DNA of 64,000 bases. It comes from Skermanella rosea (GTDB lineage: Bacteria > Pseudomonadota > Alphaproteobacteria > Azospirillales > Azospirillaceae). Positions within the stretch are counted from its first letter, which is position 1, and each line of letters starts with the position of its first letter. A program made the position numbers and the translations under genes. Where the stretch lies: NCBI RefSeq assembly GCF_016806835.2, contig NZ_CP086111.1, forward strand, positions 2,863,001-2,927,000, written 5' to 3'. The notes below the pieces were generated by a model. It did no database searches. It was given only the letters and a program-made list of their open reading frames with translations, and was not told the origin of the DNA. This document shows, piece by piece, positions 51,850 to 60,617 of the stretch.

Positions 51850-53472
51850 ATGCGCTTCGGTCAGGTCTCCCCCGCCGGCGCGGTCGGCGCCATCCTGGTG
51901 CATTCCGTCCGGGCCGACGGCATCGCCTTCAAGAAGGGGCGGCTCCTCACCGCCGAGGACGCCGCCGCCCTGGAGCGCGCCGGCATCGGGCTGGTGACAA
52001 CCGCCAGGCTGGAAGACGGCGACGTGGGCGAGGACGCTGCCGCCTCCCGCATCGCCCGCGCTGCCGCCGGTCCCGGCCTGGACGTGGCAGCGGCCTTCAC
52101 CGGCCGGGTCAACCTGTTCGCCACCGCGCCGGGAGTCTGCGTCGTCGACGTGGACCGGTTGAATCGGCTGAACCTCCTGGACGAATCGGTCACCGTCGCG
52201 ACCCTGCCCGCGTCGGCGCCGGTCGAGGCTGGCGGGATGGTCGCGACCATCAAGATCATCCCCTTCGCCGCTCCCGAGGACGTCGTCTCCCGGGCCGAAG
52301 CGATCGCCGCCGACGGCGGGCCGCTGATCCGCGTCGCCGCGTTCCGTCCCCTGCGCGCCGCGCTGGTCCAGACCCGCCTGGCCGGCATGAAGGAATCGAT
52401 CCTGGACAAGACGGTCGGCGTCACCCGCGACCGGCTGGCCGCCATCGGCTCCGAGCTGGCGGGCGACATCCGCGTCGATCATGACGAAGCGGCGGTCGCC
52501 GGCGCCGTCGCCGAGGCCGTATCCTCCGGCATCGACCTGCTGCTGATCGCCGGCGCTTCCGCCATCACCGACCGGCGGGACGTCCTTCCGGCCGGCATAG
52601 AGCGGGCCGGCGGCGAGGTCGAGCATTTCGGCATGCCGGTGGACCCGGGCAACCTGCTGCTGCTGGCGCGCGCCGGCGGCATCCCCGTCCTGGGCCTTCC
52701 CGGCTGCGCCCGATCGCCCAAGCTGAACGGGTTCGACTGGGTGCTCCAGCGGCTGGCCGCCGGCATCCCGGTGACCCGGCGGGACATCATGACGATGGGC
52801 GCCGGCGGCCTGCTGACGGAGATCCCGACCCGCCCCCTGCCCCGGGCCTCCACGCCCGTGGCCGAGCCGCAGGCTCCCCGCGCTCCGCGCATCGCGGCCT
52901 TGATCCTGGCCGCCGGCCAGTCGCGCCGGATGGGCGCGCTGAACAAGATGATCGCTGATGTGGACGGCAAGCCGATGGTGGCCCACGTGCTGGAGGCCGT
53001 CATCGCCTCCCACGCCGGTTCCGTCACGGTCGTCACGGGCCACGACCCGGAGGCGGTCCGGGCCGCCCTGGCCGGCCACGAGATCCGCTTCGTCCACAAT
53101 CCCCACTACGCCGAGGGGCTCAGCACCTCGCTGCGCGCCGGCATCGCGGCCCTGCCCGACGATGCGGACGGCGTGCTGGTCTGCCTGGGCGACATGCCGC
53201 GGGTCGGAGCGGAGACGCTGAACCGCCTGATCGCCGCCTTCAGCCCGCAGGAGGGCCGCGCCATCTGCGTTCCGACCGTCGCGGGCAAGCGCGGCAACCC
53301 CGTGCTATGGGACCGCCGCTTCTTCGCCGAGATGCGGGACCTCGCCGGCGACGTGGGCGCCAAGCACCTGATCGGCCTCCACGCCGACCAGGTCTGTGAG
53401 GTCACCATGGACGGCAACGGGGTCCTCCTCGACATCGACACCCCGGAAGCGCTCCAGGCCCTGAATTCTTGA
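51850..53472 (+). CDS. Fusion of MoeA/MoCF-like and MobA-like (MocA) domains
   Basis: A 540-residue two-domain protein. Residues 1-340 are a molybdopterin-binding (MoCF) domain with LLIAGASAITDRRDVLPAGI and VDPGNLLLLARAGGIPVLGL. From about residue 351 comes an NTP-transferase domain: LILAAGQSRRMGALNKMIAD, VVTGHDPEAVRAALAGHEIR and LVCLGDMPRVGAETL. The latter would make the dinucleotide (cytosine) form of the cofactor used by CO dehydrogenase-type enzymes. It ends the cox cluster. Confidence 0.88.
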   Translation: MRFGQVSPAGAVGAILVHSVRADGIAFKKGRLLTAEDAAALERAGIGLVTTARLEDGDVGEDAAASRIARAAAGPGLDVAAAFTGRVNLFATAPGVCVVDVDRLNRLNLLDESVTVATLPASAPVEAGGMVATIKIIPFAAPEDVVSRAEAIAADGGPLIRVAAFRPLRAALVQTRLAGMKESILDKTVGVTRDRLAAIGSELAGDIRVDHDEAAVAGAVAEAVSSGIDLLLIAGASAITDRRDVLPAGIERAGGEVEHFGMPVDPGNLLLLARAGGIPVLGLPGCARSPKLNGFDWVLQRLAAGIPVTRRDIMTMGAGGLLTEIPTRPLPRASTPVAEPQAPRAPRIAALILAAGQSRRMGALNKMIADVDGKPMVAHVLEAVIASHAGSVTVVTGHDPEAVRAALAGHEIRFVHNPHYAEGLSTSLRAGIAALPDDADGVLVCLGDMPRVGAETLNRLIAAFSPQEGRAICVPTVAGKRGNPVLWDRRFFAEMRDLAGDVGAKHLIGLHADQVCEVTMDGNGVLLDIDTPEALQALNS

Positions 53473-53548
53473 AGATCCCGAAGGCCGATGGGGCGGAAGA
53501 CCGCCGTCGGCCGTTCCATCCGGGACAGGCAGACCAGGGAGAACCCAC

Positions 53549-54073
53549 ATGCAGAACCAACAGCCCCCGCAGATGGACGAGGAGACCCTCGCCTTCCTTC
53601 TTCAGGTCTTCCAGACGGTCAGGGCGGGCCAGGCGGCGGAACTGCACGAGTATCTGGTCCGCGGCCTGCCGCCGAACCTGCGCAACGAGAAGGGCGACAG
53701 CCTGCTGATGATCGCGGCCTATCACGGCCACGCCGACACGGTGCGGGAGCTTCTCGACCATGGCGCCGACATGGAGATGGCGAACGACCGCGGGCAGACC
53801 CCGCTGGCCGCCGCCGCCTTCAAGGGAGACGTCGGGATCGTGCGCATGCTGCTGGATGCCGGCGCCGACGTGGATGGCTGCGGCGACACCGGCAGGACGG
53901 CGCTGATGACCGCCGCCATGTTCAACCGGACCGAGATCGTCGACCTGCTGCTGGAACGCGGCGCCACGATCGATCGGGTCGATGCCGGCGGCCACACCGC
54001 CCAGGCCGCCGCCGAGGCCATGAACGCACCCGACACGCCTGGACAGCTTGCCCGCGCCGCCGCGCGTGGCTAG
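53549..54073 (+). CDS. Ankyrin-repeat protein
   Basis: A 174-residue protein with about four ankyrin repeats, for example NEKGDSLLMIAAYHGHADTV, NDRGQTPLAAAAFKGDVGIV and GDTGRTALMTAAMFNRTEIV. No signal peptide or membrane helix. Such proteins bind other proteins; the partner is unknown. It is 76 bases after the molybdenum-cofactor gene, and could be in the same transcript. Confidence 0.92.
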   Translation: MQNQQPPQMDEETLAFLLQVFQTVRAGQAAELHEYLVRGLPPNLRNEKGDSLLMIAAYHGHADTVRELLDHGADMEMANDRGQTPLAAAAFKGDVGIVRMLLDAGADVDGCGDTGRTALMTAAMFNRTEIVDLLLERGATIDRVDAGGHTAQAAAEAMNAPDTPGQLARAAARG

Positions 54074-54121
54074 ACCGGGCATTCCGCTCCTCCCGATCCC
54101 TTACGCGCCCAGGCCCGCCCC

Positions 54122-55360
54122 ATGACCAGCATTCCCTACATCGACGAAGCCCGCCTCTGGAAACGCCACATGGCGATGGCCAAGATCGGCGCACTGCCGG
54201 GCGGCGGCGTCAACCGCCCGGCCCTCTCGCCCGGCGACGCCCAGTCGCGCAGCCTGCTGGCCCGGTGGGCGGAGGAGCTGGGATTCTCCGTCGCGACCGA
54301 TCCGATCGGCAACCTGTTCGTCCGCCGCCCGGGCACCGACGACTCGCTGGCCCCCGTGATGAGCGGCTCCCACCTCGACACCCAGCCGACCGGCGGCAAG
54401 TTCGACGGCGCCTTCGGCGTGCTGGCGGCCTTCGAGGCGCTTCAGGCGATCCACGAGGCGGGGATCGTCACCAAGCGTCCGATCGAGGTGGTGTCCTGGA
54501 CCAACGAGGAAGGCTCCCGCTTCCAGCCCGGCTGCTCCGGTTCATCGGCGTTCACCGGGGCGATACCGCTCGACCGCATCCTGGCGGCGGTGGACCGCGA
54601 CGGGATCGCGGCACGCGACGCCCTGGCCGCCGTCCTGGCGAGCGAGCGCGGCATGGCGGTGCGTCCCCTGGGCTTCCCGGTCGCGGCCTACCTGGAGTGC
54701 CACATCGAACAGGGGCCCAGGCTGGAGGAAGCCGGAATCCCGGTCGGCATCGTCACCGGCATCCAGGGCTCCCGCTGGTTCGCGGTCGAGGTGCTGGGCG
54801 ACGAGGCCCATGCCGGAACCACCCCCCGGCGCAACCGCCGCGATGCGCTGGTGGGGGCGGTCGCCATGGTGTCGGCGCTGGAACGGCTGATGCACGACGA
54901 GGAGGACCGCGTCCGCTTCACGGTCGGCCGGTTCGAAGTCCAGCCCGGCTCGCCCAACACCATCCCCGGCCGGGTTTTCTTCACCATCGACTTCCGCCAC
55001 CCCGAGGCATCGACGCTGAAGCGTCTTGGCGACCAGGTGGACGCGGTCTGCCGGGCCCACGCCGGCCCCTGCGCCGTGACCATCGAGGAGACCTTCCACA
55101 GCCTGCCCACGGAATTCGATCAGACCGTGGTCGCCGCGATGCGCGGCGCCGCCGAACGGCTGGGCATCCGGACGCTGGACCTATCGTCGGGCGCGCTGCA
55201 CGACGCCAAGTTCCTCCAGGACGTCTGCCCCAGCGGCATGCTGTTCGTTCCCTGCGAAGGCGGCATCAGCCACAACGAGGCGGAGAACGCCAAGCCGTCC
55301 GACCTTGCCGACGGCACCCGAGTCCTGGCCGAAGCCCTGGTCACCCTCGCCAACGCCTGA
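54122..55360 (+). CDS. Zn-dependent hydrolase, N-carbamoyl-L-amino acid hydrolase/allantoate amidohydrolase family
   Basis: A 412-residue M20-type amidohydrolase. Metal ligands are visible in SGSHLDTQPTGGKFDGAFGV (His, Asp), VVSWTNEEGSRFQPG (Glu-Glu), ECHIEQGPRLEEAG (His) and GGISHNEAENAKPSDLADG (His). The family removes carbamoyl groups or ureido groups in pyrimidine and purine breakdown; the substrate is not decided. A perfect 14-bp palindrome CGGCTTCGAAGCCG follows its stop. Confidence 0.9.
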   Translation: MTSIPYIDEARLWKRHMAMAKIGALPGGGVNRPALSPGDAQSRSLLARWAEELGFSVATDPIGNLFVRRPGTDDSLAPVMSGSHLDTQPTGGKFDGAFGVLAAFEALQAIHEAGIVTKRPIEVVSWTNEEGSRFQPGCSGSSAFTGAIPLDRILAAVDRDGIAARDALAAVLASERGMAVRPLGFPVAAYLECHIEQGPRLEEAGIPVGIVTGIQGSRWFAVEVLGDEAHAGTTPRRNRRDALVGAVAMVSALERLMHDEEDRVRFTVGRFEVQPGSPNTIPGRVFFTIDFRHPEASTLKRLGDQVDAVCRAHAGPCAVTIEETFHSLPTEFDQTVVAAMRGAAERLGIRTLDLSSGALHDAKFLQDVCPSGMLFVPCEGGISHNEAENAKPSDLADGTRVLAEALVTLANA

Positions 55361-55461
55361 CGGCTTCGAAGCCGGGTGCGACGCATGGTCCGAGGGGCGG
55401 CGCGGGATGCGGCGGTGCACAATGCCCGTCGCACCCCGCACATCCGACCGGAGAGCCCCCG

Positions 55462-55893
55462 ATGGCCGAAGTCCTGTTCTACGCCAAGCCCGATTGCCCC
55501 GCCAACGCCAAGCAGAAGACCCAACTGGAAGCGGCCGGCCACACCGTCGTGGCCCGGGACCTGCTGTCCGAGCCCTGGACCCCGGAGACGCTGCGGCCCT
55601 ATTTCAACGACCGCCCGGTCGAGGAATGGTTCAACCGCTTCGCCCCGGCGGTCCGGAGCAAGGAAGTCGTGCCGGCCGACCTGGACGAAGCGGCGGCGCT
55701 CGACATCCTGATAAAGGACCCCGAACTGATCCGCCGCCCGCTGATCCAGGTGGGGGACCGGCGCGAGGTCGGCTACGACCCGACCACCCTGAACGCCTGG
55801 ATCAGCCTGATTCCCGTCTCCGACGGCCTCTCCTGCGAGGAGAAGCACGCCCAGGGCCGCTGCGACCACGGCCATGGGCACCATCACCACTGA
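55462..55893 (+). CDS. ArsC-family nitrogenase-associated protein with His-rich tail
   Basis: A 143-residue thioredoxin-fold protein of the ArsC/Spx type: LFYAKPDCPANAKQKTQLEA, GHTVVARDLLSEPWTPETLR and LIKDPELIRRPLIQVGDRR. This sequence type is annotated as nitrogenase-associated protein; a nif link is not visible here. It has a single Cys in the CPANA motif rather than CxxC. The C-terminus has added Cys and His residues (CEEKHAQGRCDHGHGHHHH), which may bind metal. Confidence 0.82.
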   Translation: MAEVLFYAKPDCPANAKQKTQLEAAGHTVVARDLLSEPWTPETLRPYFNDRPVEEWFNRFAPAVRSKEVVPADLDEAAALDILIKDPELIRRPLIQVGDRREVGYDPTTLNAWISLIPVSDGLSCEEKHAQGRCDHGHGHHHH

Positions 55894-55906
55894 AGCAGGC
55901 CGGCGC

Positions 55907-56932
55907 TCAGGGATCCTGGGCGCCGCGCGTGTTCACGTACACCGCGTAGAGCGACGTGCTGCCGGTCATGAACAGGCGGTTCTTCCGGGGACCGCCGAAG
56001 CAGACGTTGGAGCAGATCTCCGGCAGGTGGATCTTGCCTATCAGCATGCCTTGGGGATTGAAGACGTGGACGCCGTCATACCCCTCCCCGGCCCAGCCGG
56101 CCGAGGCCCACAGGTTTCCGTCAACGTCGGTGCGCATGCCGTCGGCGGCACCGGCGCCCATGTCGGCGAAGACCCGGCCGTTGGTCAGGCGCGTGCCTTC
56201 CGCCACGTCGAAGACGCGGATCTGCTTCGGCCCGTTCTCCCCCGTGTCGGCGATGTAAAGCTTCGTCTGGTCGGGTGAGAAGCACAGCCCGTTAGGCCGC
56301 CGGAAATCGCCGGCCACCACGGTCGCCCGTCCCGTGGAGGGGTCCAGGCGATAGACGTTGGTCGGCAATTCGAACTCGGCCTTGCCGCCCTCGTAGTCGC
56401 CCAGGATGCCGTAGCCGGGATCGGTGAACCAGATGCCGCCGTCGGAATGGACCACGGCGTCGTTCGGGGCGTTGAGCCGCTTCCCCTCGAACCGGTCGAT
56501 CAGGACCGTGATGGTGCCGTCGTACTCCGTCCGCGTGACCCGCCGAGCGCCGTGCTCGCAGCTGATCAGCCGGCCCTGCCGGTCGCGCGTGTTGCCGTTG
56601 GTGTAGTTGGACACCGGGCGGAACACGCTGACCGCTCCCGTCTCCTCGGTCCACCGCATCAGCCGGTTGTTGGGGATATCGCTCCACACCAGATACCCGC
56701 CATCGCGGAAATAGACCGGGCCCTCCGCCCAGCGAAGCCCCGTGACAAGGCGCTCGACGTTGGCGTTGCCGATCCGGTACTTGGCGAAGCTCGGGTCCAG
56801 GACCTCGATCGCCGGGTCGGGATACCGCACCGGTTGCGGATGGCCCCAGTCGCGGGCCAGGACGGGGCCTGCCGCGAAGGCCGCCGCCGAGGCGGCCCCG
56901 GCTTTCAGAATCGTTCGCCTGTCCATATTCAT
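55907..56932 (-). CDS. SMP-30/gluconolactonase-family protein, Tat-exported
   Basis: A 341-residue protein with a Tat signal (MDRRTILKAGAASAAAFAAG). The six-bladed propeller shows LRWAEGPVYFRDGGYLVWSD, LNAPNDAVVHSDGGIWFTDP, RRPNGLCFSPDQTKLYIADT and GMRTDVDGNLWASAGWAG. The metal-binding Glu, Asn and Asp positions are present. It should be a periplasmic lactonase or related hydrolase. GGAGGAAA precedes the ATG. Confidence 0.9.
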   Translation of the reverse strand: MNMDRRTILKAGAASAAAFAAGPVLARDWGHPQPVRYPDPAIEVLDPSFAKYRIGNANVERLVTGLRWAEGPVYFRDGGYLVWSDIPNNRLMRWTEETGAVSVFRPVSNYTNGNTRDRQGRLISCEHGARRVTRTEYDGTITVLIDRFEGKRLNAPNDAVVHSDGGIWFTDPGYGILGDYEGGKAEFELPTNVYRLDPSTGRATVVAGDFRRPNGLCFSPDQTKLYIADTGENGPKQIRVFDVAEGTRLTNGRVFADMGAGAADGMRTDVDGNLWASAGWAGEGYDGVHVFNPQGMLIGKIHLPEICSNVCFGGPRKNRLFMTGSTSLYAVYVNTRGAQDP

Positions 56933-57149
56933 GGTGTTTCCTCCCGTGTTGGCAGCAGATTTTCGCGCTGCATTCTCTGGTTGACCAGGGGAGGATCGCA
57001 TCCGATCGCCGTCCTGGCGATATGCACAGTCAGCCTAAACCCGTTCGAATTCTCCCCGGCCTTGCGGGGGAACTAGTCGCATCCTTGATGGTTGTAGGGC
57101 AACGCGGGTGCGACCCGCGACCTTCAACTGCCGACGAGAGTGTGATGTC

Positions 57150-57539
57150 ATGCCAATAACGTCCAAAGTGCGGGGATTGGGCAGGCTATGCCTCGTGGCC
57201 GGTGCTGCCCTGGCGCTGGCCGCCTGCGCCAACGATATCCCGGCGCCGACCGAACAAGTGACGCTGTCGGACAACATCATCCGGAATGCCGAGACGGCCG
57301 GCGCCGTCCAATACTCGCCCGTCGAACTCAATATGGCGCGCGAAAAGCTGGAAGCCGCCCGACGCGAGATGCAGGACGAGAACAACGAGGAGGCCCGGCG
57401 CCTCGCCGAGCAGGCAGAGGTCGACGCCCGCCTCGCTGAACTCCGCTCCCGCACCCAGACCACCAAGGAAGCGGTCGCCGCGGTCCAGGCCAGCATCGAC
57501 ACGCTTCGGCGTGAGCTGAACGCCCGGCCGACCAGTTGA
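57150..57539 (+). CDS. DUF4398 domain lipoprotein
   Basis: A 129-residue lipoprotein. The lipobox is LALAAC. The mature part contains YSPVELNMAREKLEAARREM with NNEEARRLAEQAEVDARLAE, the DUF4398 pattern, and a C-terminal coiled coil. It lies just before an OmpA-like lipoprotein containing a related segment; the two probably work together in the cell envelope. Confidence 0.85.
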   Translation: MPITSKVRGLGRLCLVAGAALALAACANDIPAPTEQVTLSDNIIRNAETAGAVQYSPVELNMAREKLEAARREMQDENNEEARRLAEQAEVDARLAELRSRTQTTKEAVAAVQASIDTLRRELNARPTS

Positions 57540-57553
57540 GGGAGACGCGACCA

Positions 57554-58354
57554 ATGGGAACTCACATGACGGTTATACGCCGCTTGGCGCTTGGCGCTTC
57601 GGCCTGCGCCCTCCTGGCCGCCTGCGCCAACGCTCCGACCGAGACGGCGAGCGTCACCCAGGCGAACGCCGCCTACCAGTCGGCTCGCAACAATCCTCAG
57701 GTGGTCAATACGGCCGCCCTCGAACTGCAGCGCGCCGAGCAGGCCCTGCGCGAAGCCCAGGAAGCCCAGTCGGCCGGCGAGGACGTCGATGTGGTCGACC
57801 ACGAGGCCTATCTGGCCGAGCGGCGGGCCGAGATCGCGTTCCAGACCGCCGAACTCAATGCGGCGCAGCAGCAGATCGAGCAGGCCAACCAGAGCCGCGA
57901 CCAGGTCCTGCTCAACGCCCGTTCCGGGCAGGTCCAGAGCCTTCAGCGCCAGCTCGCCGAACTCCAGGCCAAGCAGACCGAACGCGGCATGGTCCTGACG
58001 CTCGGCGACGTCCTGTTCGAGGTCGGCAAGGCCGAGCTTCGCCCGGGAGCGCAGCGCACCATCACCGACCTTGCGGCCTTCATGCGCCAGAATCCGGAAC
58101 GGACCGTCGAAGTCACCGGCTTCACCGACAGCACCGGCAGCGTCGAGCTGAACCAGGAGCTGTCCGAAGACCGTGCCGAGGCCGTGCGCCGCGCCCTGGT
58201 CGCCCAGGGCATCAATCCGCAGCGGATCGTGACGCGGGGCCTCGGACCGGCGCTTCCGGTCGCCAGCAACAACACGTCCGGAGGCCGGCAGCAGAACCGG
58301 CGCGTCGAGATCACGATCTCCGACGAGACCGGATCTATCCCGCCACGGGCCTGA
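57554..58354 (+). CDS. OmpA-family lipoprotein with DUF4398-like N-terminus
   Basis: About 266 residues. A lipobox (CALLAAC) is followed by the coiled-coil DUF4398-like part (LELQRAEQALREAQEAQSAG) and a C-terminal OmpA domain: VLFEVGKAELRPGAQRTITD, VTGFTDSTGSVELNQELSED and RAEAVRRALVAQGINPQRIV. The OmpA domain binds peptidoglycan, so the protein tethers the outer membrane. The Arg and Asp contacts for peptidoglycan are present. It is 14 bases after the preceding lipoprotein gene. Confidence 0.92.
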   Translation: MGTHMTVIRRLALGASACALLAACANAPTETASVTQANAAYQSARNNPQVVNTAALELQRAEQALREAQEAQSAGEDVDVVDHEAYLAERRAEIAFQTAELNAAQQQIEQANQSRDQVLLNARSGQVQSLQRQLAELQAKQTERGMVLTLGDVLFEVGKAELRPGAQRTITDLAAFMRQNPERTVEVTGFTDSTGSVELNQELSEDRAEAVRRALVAQGINPQRIVTRGLGPALPVASNNTSGGRQQNRRVEITISDETGSIPPRA

Positions 58355-58427
58355 CCGGGAACCATCCGCCGCCCGTCCGGTTGGCCAAGGGATGGTACGC
58401 GGACAGGCGGCGGAGGGCCGGGGCCCA

Positions 58428-59126
58428 ATGAAACCATCACGAAGCAGAGCGGGCGCGCGGGCGCTCGGGATCGTCCTGCTGACGCTCCTGAGCCCCGGCA
58501 TCGTGGCCGGACAAGCCCCGTCGGCCGCCCGACAGGCTTCCGAAGGCAAGATCGCGATACGGGTGATCGACGGCGATACCGTGCAGACGGGATCCGAAGT
58601 CCATGAACTGGCGGGTATCGACGCGCCGGAACTGGGTCAGCGTTGCCTCAACAACGGGTCGCTGTATACGTGCGGGCTGGAAGCAAGCTTCGCGCTTCGC
58701 AAGATGATCGGGATCATGCCGGTTTCCTGCACAAGCCGGCGTGACGGCGACGACGTGGAATGCACGGGCGACGCCGGGAACCTCGGCCTACTGCTGGTCC
58801 AGCAGGGATTCGCCGTCGCCCGGCCGGGAGCGCCTCCGGCGTACCTGGAAGCGCAGCGCGTCGCCAAGGACAGCAAGCTCGGGATCTGGCGGGGCGACTT
58901 CGTCCCGTCGGTCCGATGGCGGGAGGGCGAGCGGCTGGAGGCGGAGCGGAAGTCGCCGGTGCCCTGCCCCGTCAAGGCCGCGGTCGAGCAGTCCGGCCGC
59001 AGGGTCTACCTGGTGCCGACCGACGGCGTCTACGACAAGGTGGCGCCCGATCCGGAAGCCGGGGGCAGGCTGTTCTGCACCGACGAGGAGGCCCGTGCCG
59101 CGGGTTTTGAACGACCGGCATCCTGA
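58428..59126 (+). CDS. Secreted thermonuclease-like (SNase/TNase) protein
   Basis: A 232-residue protein with a signal peptide (ALGIVLLTLLSPGIVAG). The SNase fold shows IRVIDGDTVQTGSEVHELAG and IDAPELGQRC, but the Arg in the usual active site (A.ER/DAPE-R) is not obvious, as the motif is PELGQ rather than PExRQ. It contains many Cys, likely in disulfides. It could be a nuclease or a non-catalytic relative. Confidence 0.78.
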   Translation: MKPSRSRAGARALGIVLLTLLSPGIVAGQAPSAARQASEGKIAIRVIDGDTVQTGSEVHELAGIDAPELGQRCLNNGSLYTCGLEASFALRKMIGIMPVSCTSRRDGDDVECTGDAGNLGLLLVQQGFAVARPGAPPAYLEAQRVAKDSKLGIWRGDFVPSVRWREGERLEAERKSPVPCPVKAAVEQSGRRVYLVPTDGVYDKVAPDPEAGGRLFCTDEEARAAGFERPAS

Positions 59127-59232
59127 CCCGGGCACCTCGGTCTCCGGGAACTCGAACGCCTTTGAACGGTTTGCGACATGCTGGGCGGCGCCCCGGGCGT
59201 CGGGGTGCGCGCATATGGTACGGGAGTGGAAG

Positions 59233-59628
59233 ATGCAGGAAAACAGGACCGTTGACATGCCCTTGAGCGGCCTTTTCGCCAATCTTCGGCAAGAGGCGAC
59301 ATTGCTCGTCAAGCGCGAGATCGAGCTTGCCCGGGTCGAAGCCGGGCAGAAGGCCGGGCAGATCACCCGCGGGGCCGTGTCCCTGGCAGTCGGCGGCGCA
59401 GTGCTGTTCATCGGCATCCTGTTCCTGATGCTGTCGGGGACCTGGGGGCTGTCGCGGTTCGTCGAACCCTGGATTTCCGCGCTGGTCGTGGGCGGCGTCG
59501 TGCTGCTGGTCGGCGTCGTCATGCTGCTCAAGGGGATCAGCAACATGAAGAAGCTGAACCTGACCCCGGAGCGTACGCTGGAAACCCTCAAGAGCGACGC
59601 CAGCCTGGTGCGGGGCCGCACGCCATGA
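59233..59628 (+). CDS. Phage holin family (Holin-X-like) membrane protein
   Basis: A 131-residue protein with an amphipathic N-terminal helix (LRQEATLLVKREIELARVEA) and two membrane helices (AVSLAVGGAVLFIGILFLML and ISALVVGGVVLLVGVVMLLK). This is the DUF1469/Holin-X pattern. The name holin is historical; these chromosomal genes sit with stress and envelope genes. The stop overlaps the DUF3618 gene start (ATGA), which is the usual partner. Confidence 0.85.
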   Translation: MQENRTVDMPLSGLFANLRQEATLLVKREIELARVEAGQKAGQITRGAVSLAVGGAVLFIGILFLMLSGTWGLSRFVEPWISALVVGGVVLLVGVVMLLKGISNMKKLNLTPERTLETLKSDASLVRGRTP

Positions 59629-60596
59629 CCGGCTACGGCCGCTCACCGGACGAGATCCAGCGCGAGATCGGGGAGACCCAGGCCAACCTGGCCCGGGCGA
59701 TCTCTCAGCTGGAGCGCAAGTTCAAGCCGAGCGAGTGGCTGGAGGATGTCACGGGAACGCTGCGTTCCCGCGGCGGTCACCGGCTTGCCGACGCGATCCG
59801 GGACAACCCGGTGCCGGCCGGGCTGATCGCCCTCGGGATCGCTTGGCTGGCGGTTTCCGTCGCCTCGACGACACCCCAGCCCGACCGTTTCGTCGCCGAT
59901 GCCAAGGGATGGCGGCGCCGGGCCGTGCTGTCCGCGCAATCACTGATCGGCGACGAGGTTCGCAACCTGGAGAACCAGGGGCTGGGCCGGATCGAGGACA
60001 TCATGATCGACGTCCCGACCGGACGCGTCGCCTATGCCGTGCTGTCGTTCGGCGGCATCATGGGGATGGGCGGCAAGCTTTTCGCCCTGCCCTGGCAAGC
60101 GCTGCGCATCGACGAGCGGCGGCGGCAGGTCTGGATCGACATCGACCGGTCGCGCCTGCGCGAGGCTCCCGGCTTCGACAAGGATGCCTGGCCCGACATG
60201 GCCGACCTGTCCTGGGGCCACCGCGTCCACGGCTTCTGGATGGGCCGCGACGGCGACGTGCTGCACAGGCGCGTCATGTCGGCCGGAAGCCTCGTCGGCG
60301 ACACCGTGCGCAACCGGGCCGGCCAGGAGTTGGGAACGATCGAGGCCACCATGGTGGACTTGGCCGACGGACGGGTCGTCTACGCGGTCCTGGCGTTCGG
60401 CGGCACCTTGGGCTTCGGGGAGAAGCTGTTCGCCGTTCCCTGGCGGGTGCTGAGACTGAACGAGATCGAGAAGCGCTTCATCCTGGACGTCGATCCGGAG
60501 CGGCTGAAGCAGTTGGAGGGTTTCGACAAGAGCCGGTGGCCCGACATGGCCGACCCCGCCTGGACCAGTCGCATCGAGATGCAGTTCGCCCGCTGA
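59625..60596 (+). CDS. DUF3618 protein with two PRC-barrel domains
   Basis: A 323-residue protein. Residues 1-80 are DUF3618 (PDEIQREIGETQANLARAIS and a membrane helix AGLIALGIAWLAVSV). Two PRC-barrel domains follow (residues about 103-185 and 223-305), each with the strand pattern AYAVLSFGGIMGMGGKLFAL or VYAVLAFGGTLGFGEKLFAV. The usual DUF3618 proteins are shorter, so this is a fusion. It is coupled to the holin-X-like gene. Confidence 0.85.
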   Translation: MTGYGRSPDEIQREIGETQANLARAISQLERKFKPSEWLEDVTGTLRSRGGHRLADAIRDNPVPAGLIALGIAWLAVSVASTTPQPDRFVADAKGWRRRAVLSAQSLIGDEVRNLENQGLGRIEDIMIDVPTGRVAYAVLSFGGIMGMGGKLFALPWQALRIDERRRQVWIDIDRSRLREAPGFDKDAWPDMADLSWGHRVHGFWMGRDGDVLHRRVMSAGSLVGDTVRNRAGQELGTIEATMVDLADGRVVYAVLAFGGTLGFGEKLFAVPWRVLRLNEIEKRFILDVDPERLKQLEGFDKSRWPDMADPAWTSRIEMQFAR

Positions 60597-60616
60597 GCGC
60601 CGGCGGTCCGGCGCTC
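60595..60616. terminator. Bidirectional hairpin between convergent genes
   Basis: GAGCGCCGG and CCGGCGCTC form a perfect 9-bp stem with loop CGGT, overlapping the DUF3618 stop codon and ending 1 base before the convergent gene's stop. Confidence 0.6.
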
Positions 60617-60617
60617 C

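Noticed and set aside
55361-55374. Perfect 14-bp palindrome CGGCTTCGAAGCCG as a terminator
   Set aside because: The stem has no loop space and no T-run, so it is not a usual intrinsic terminator.
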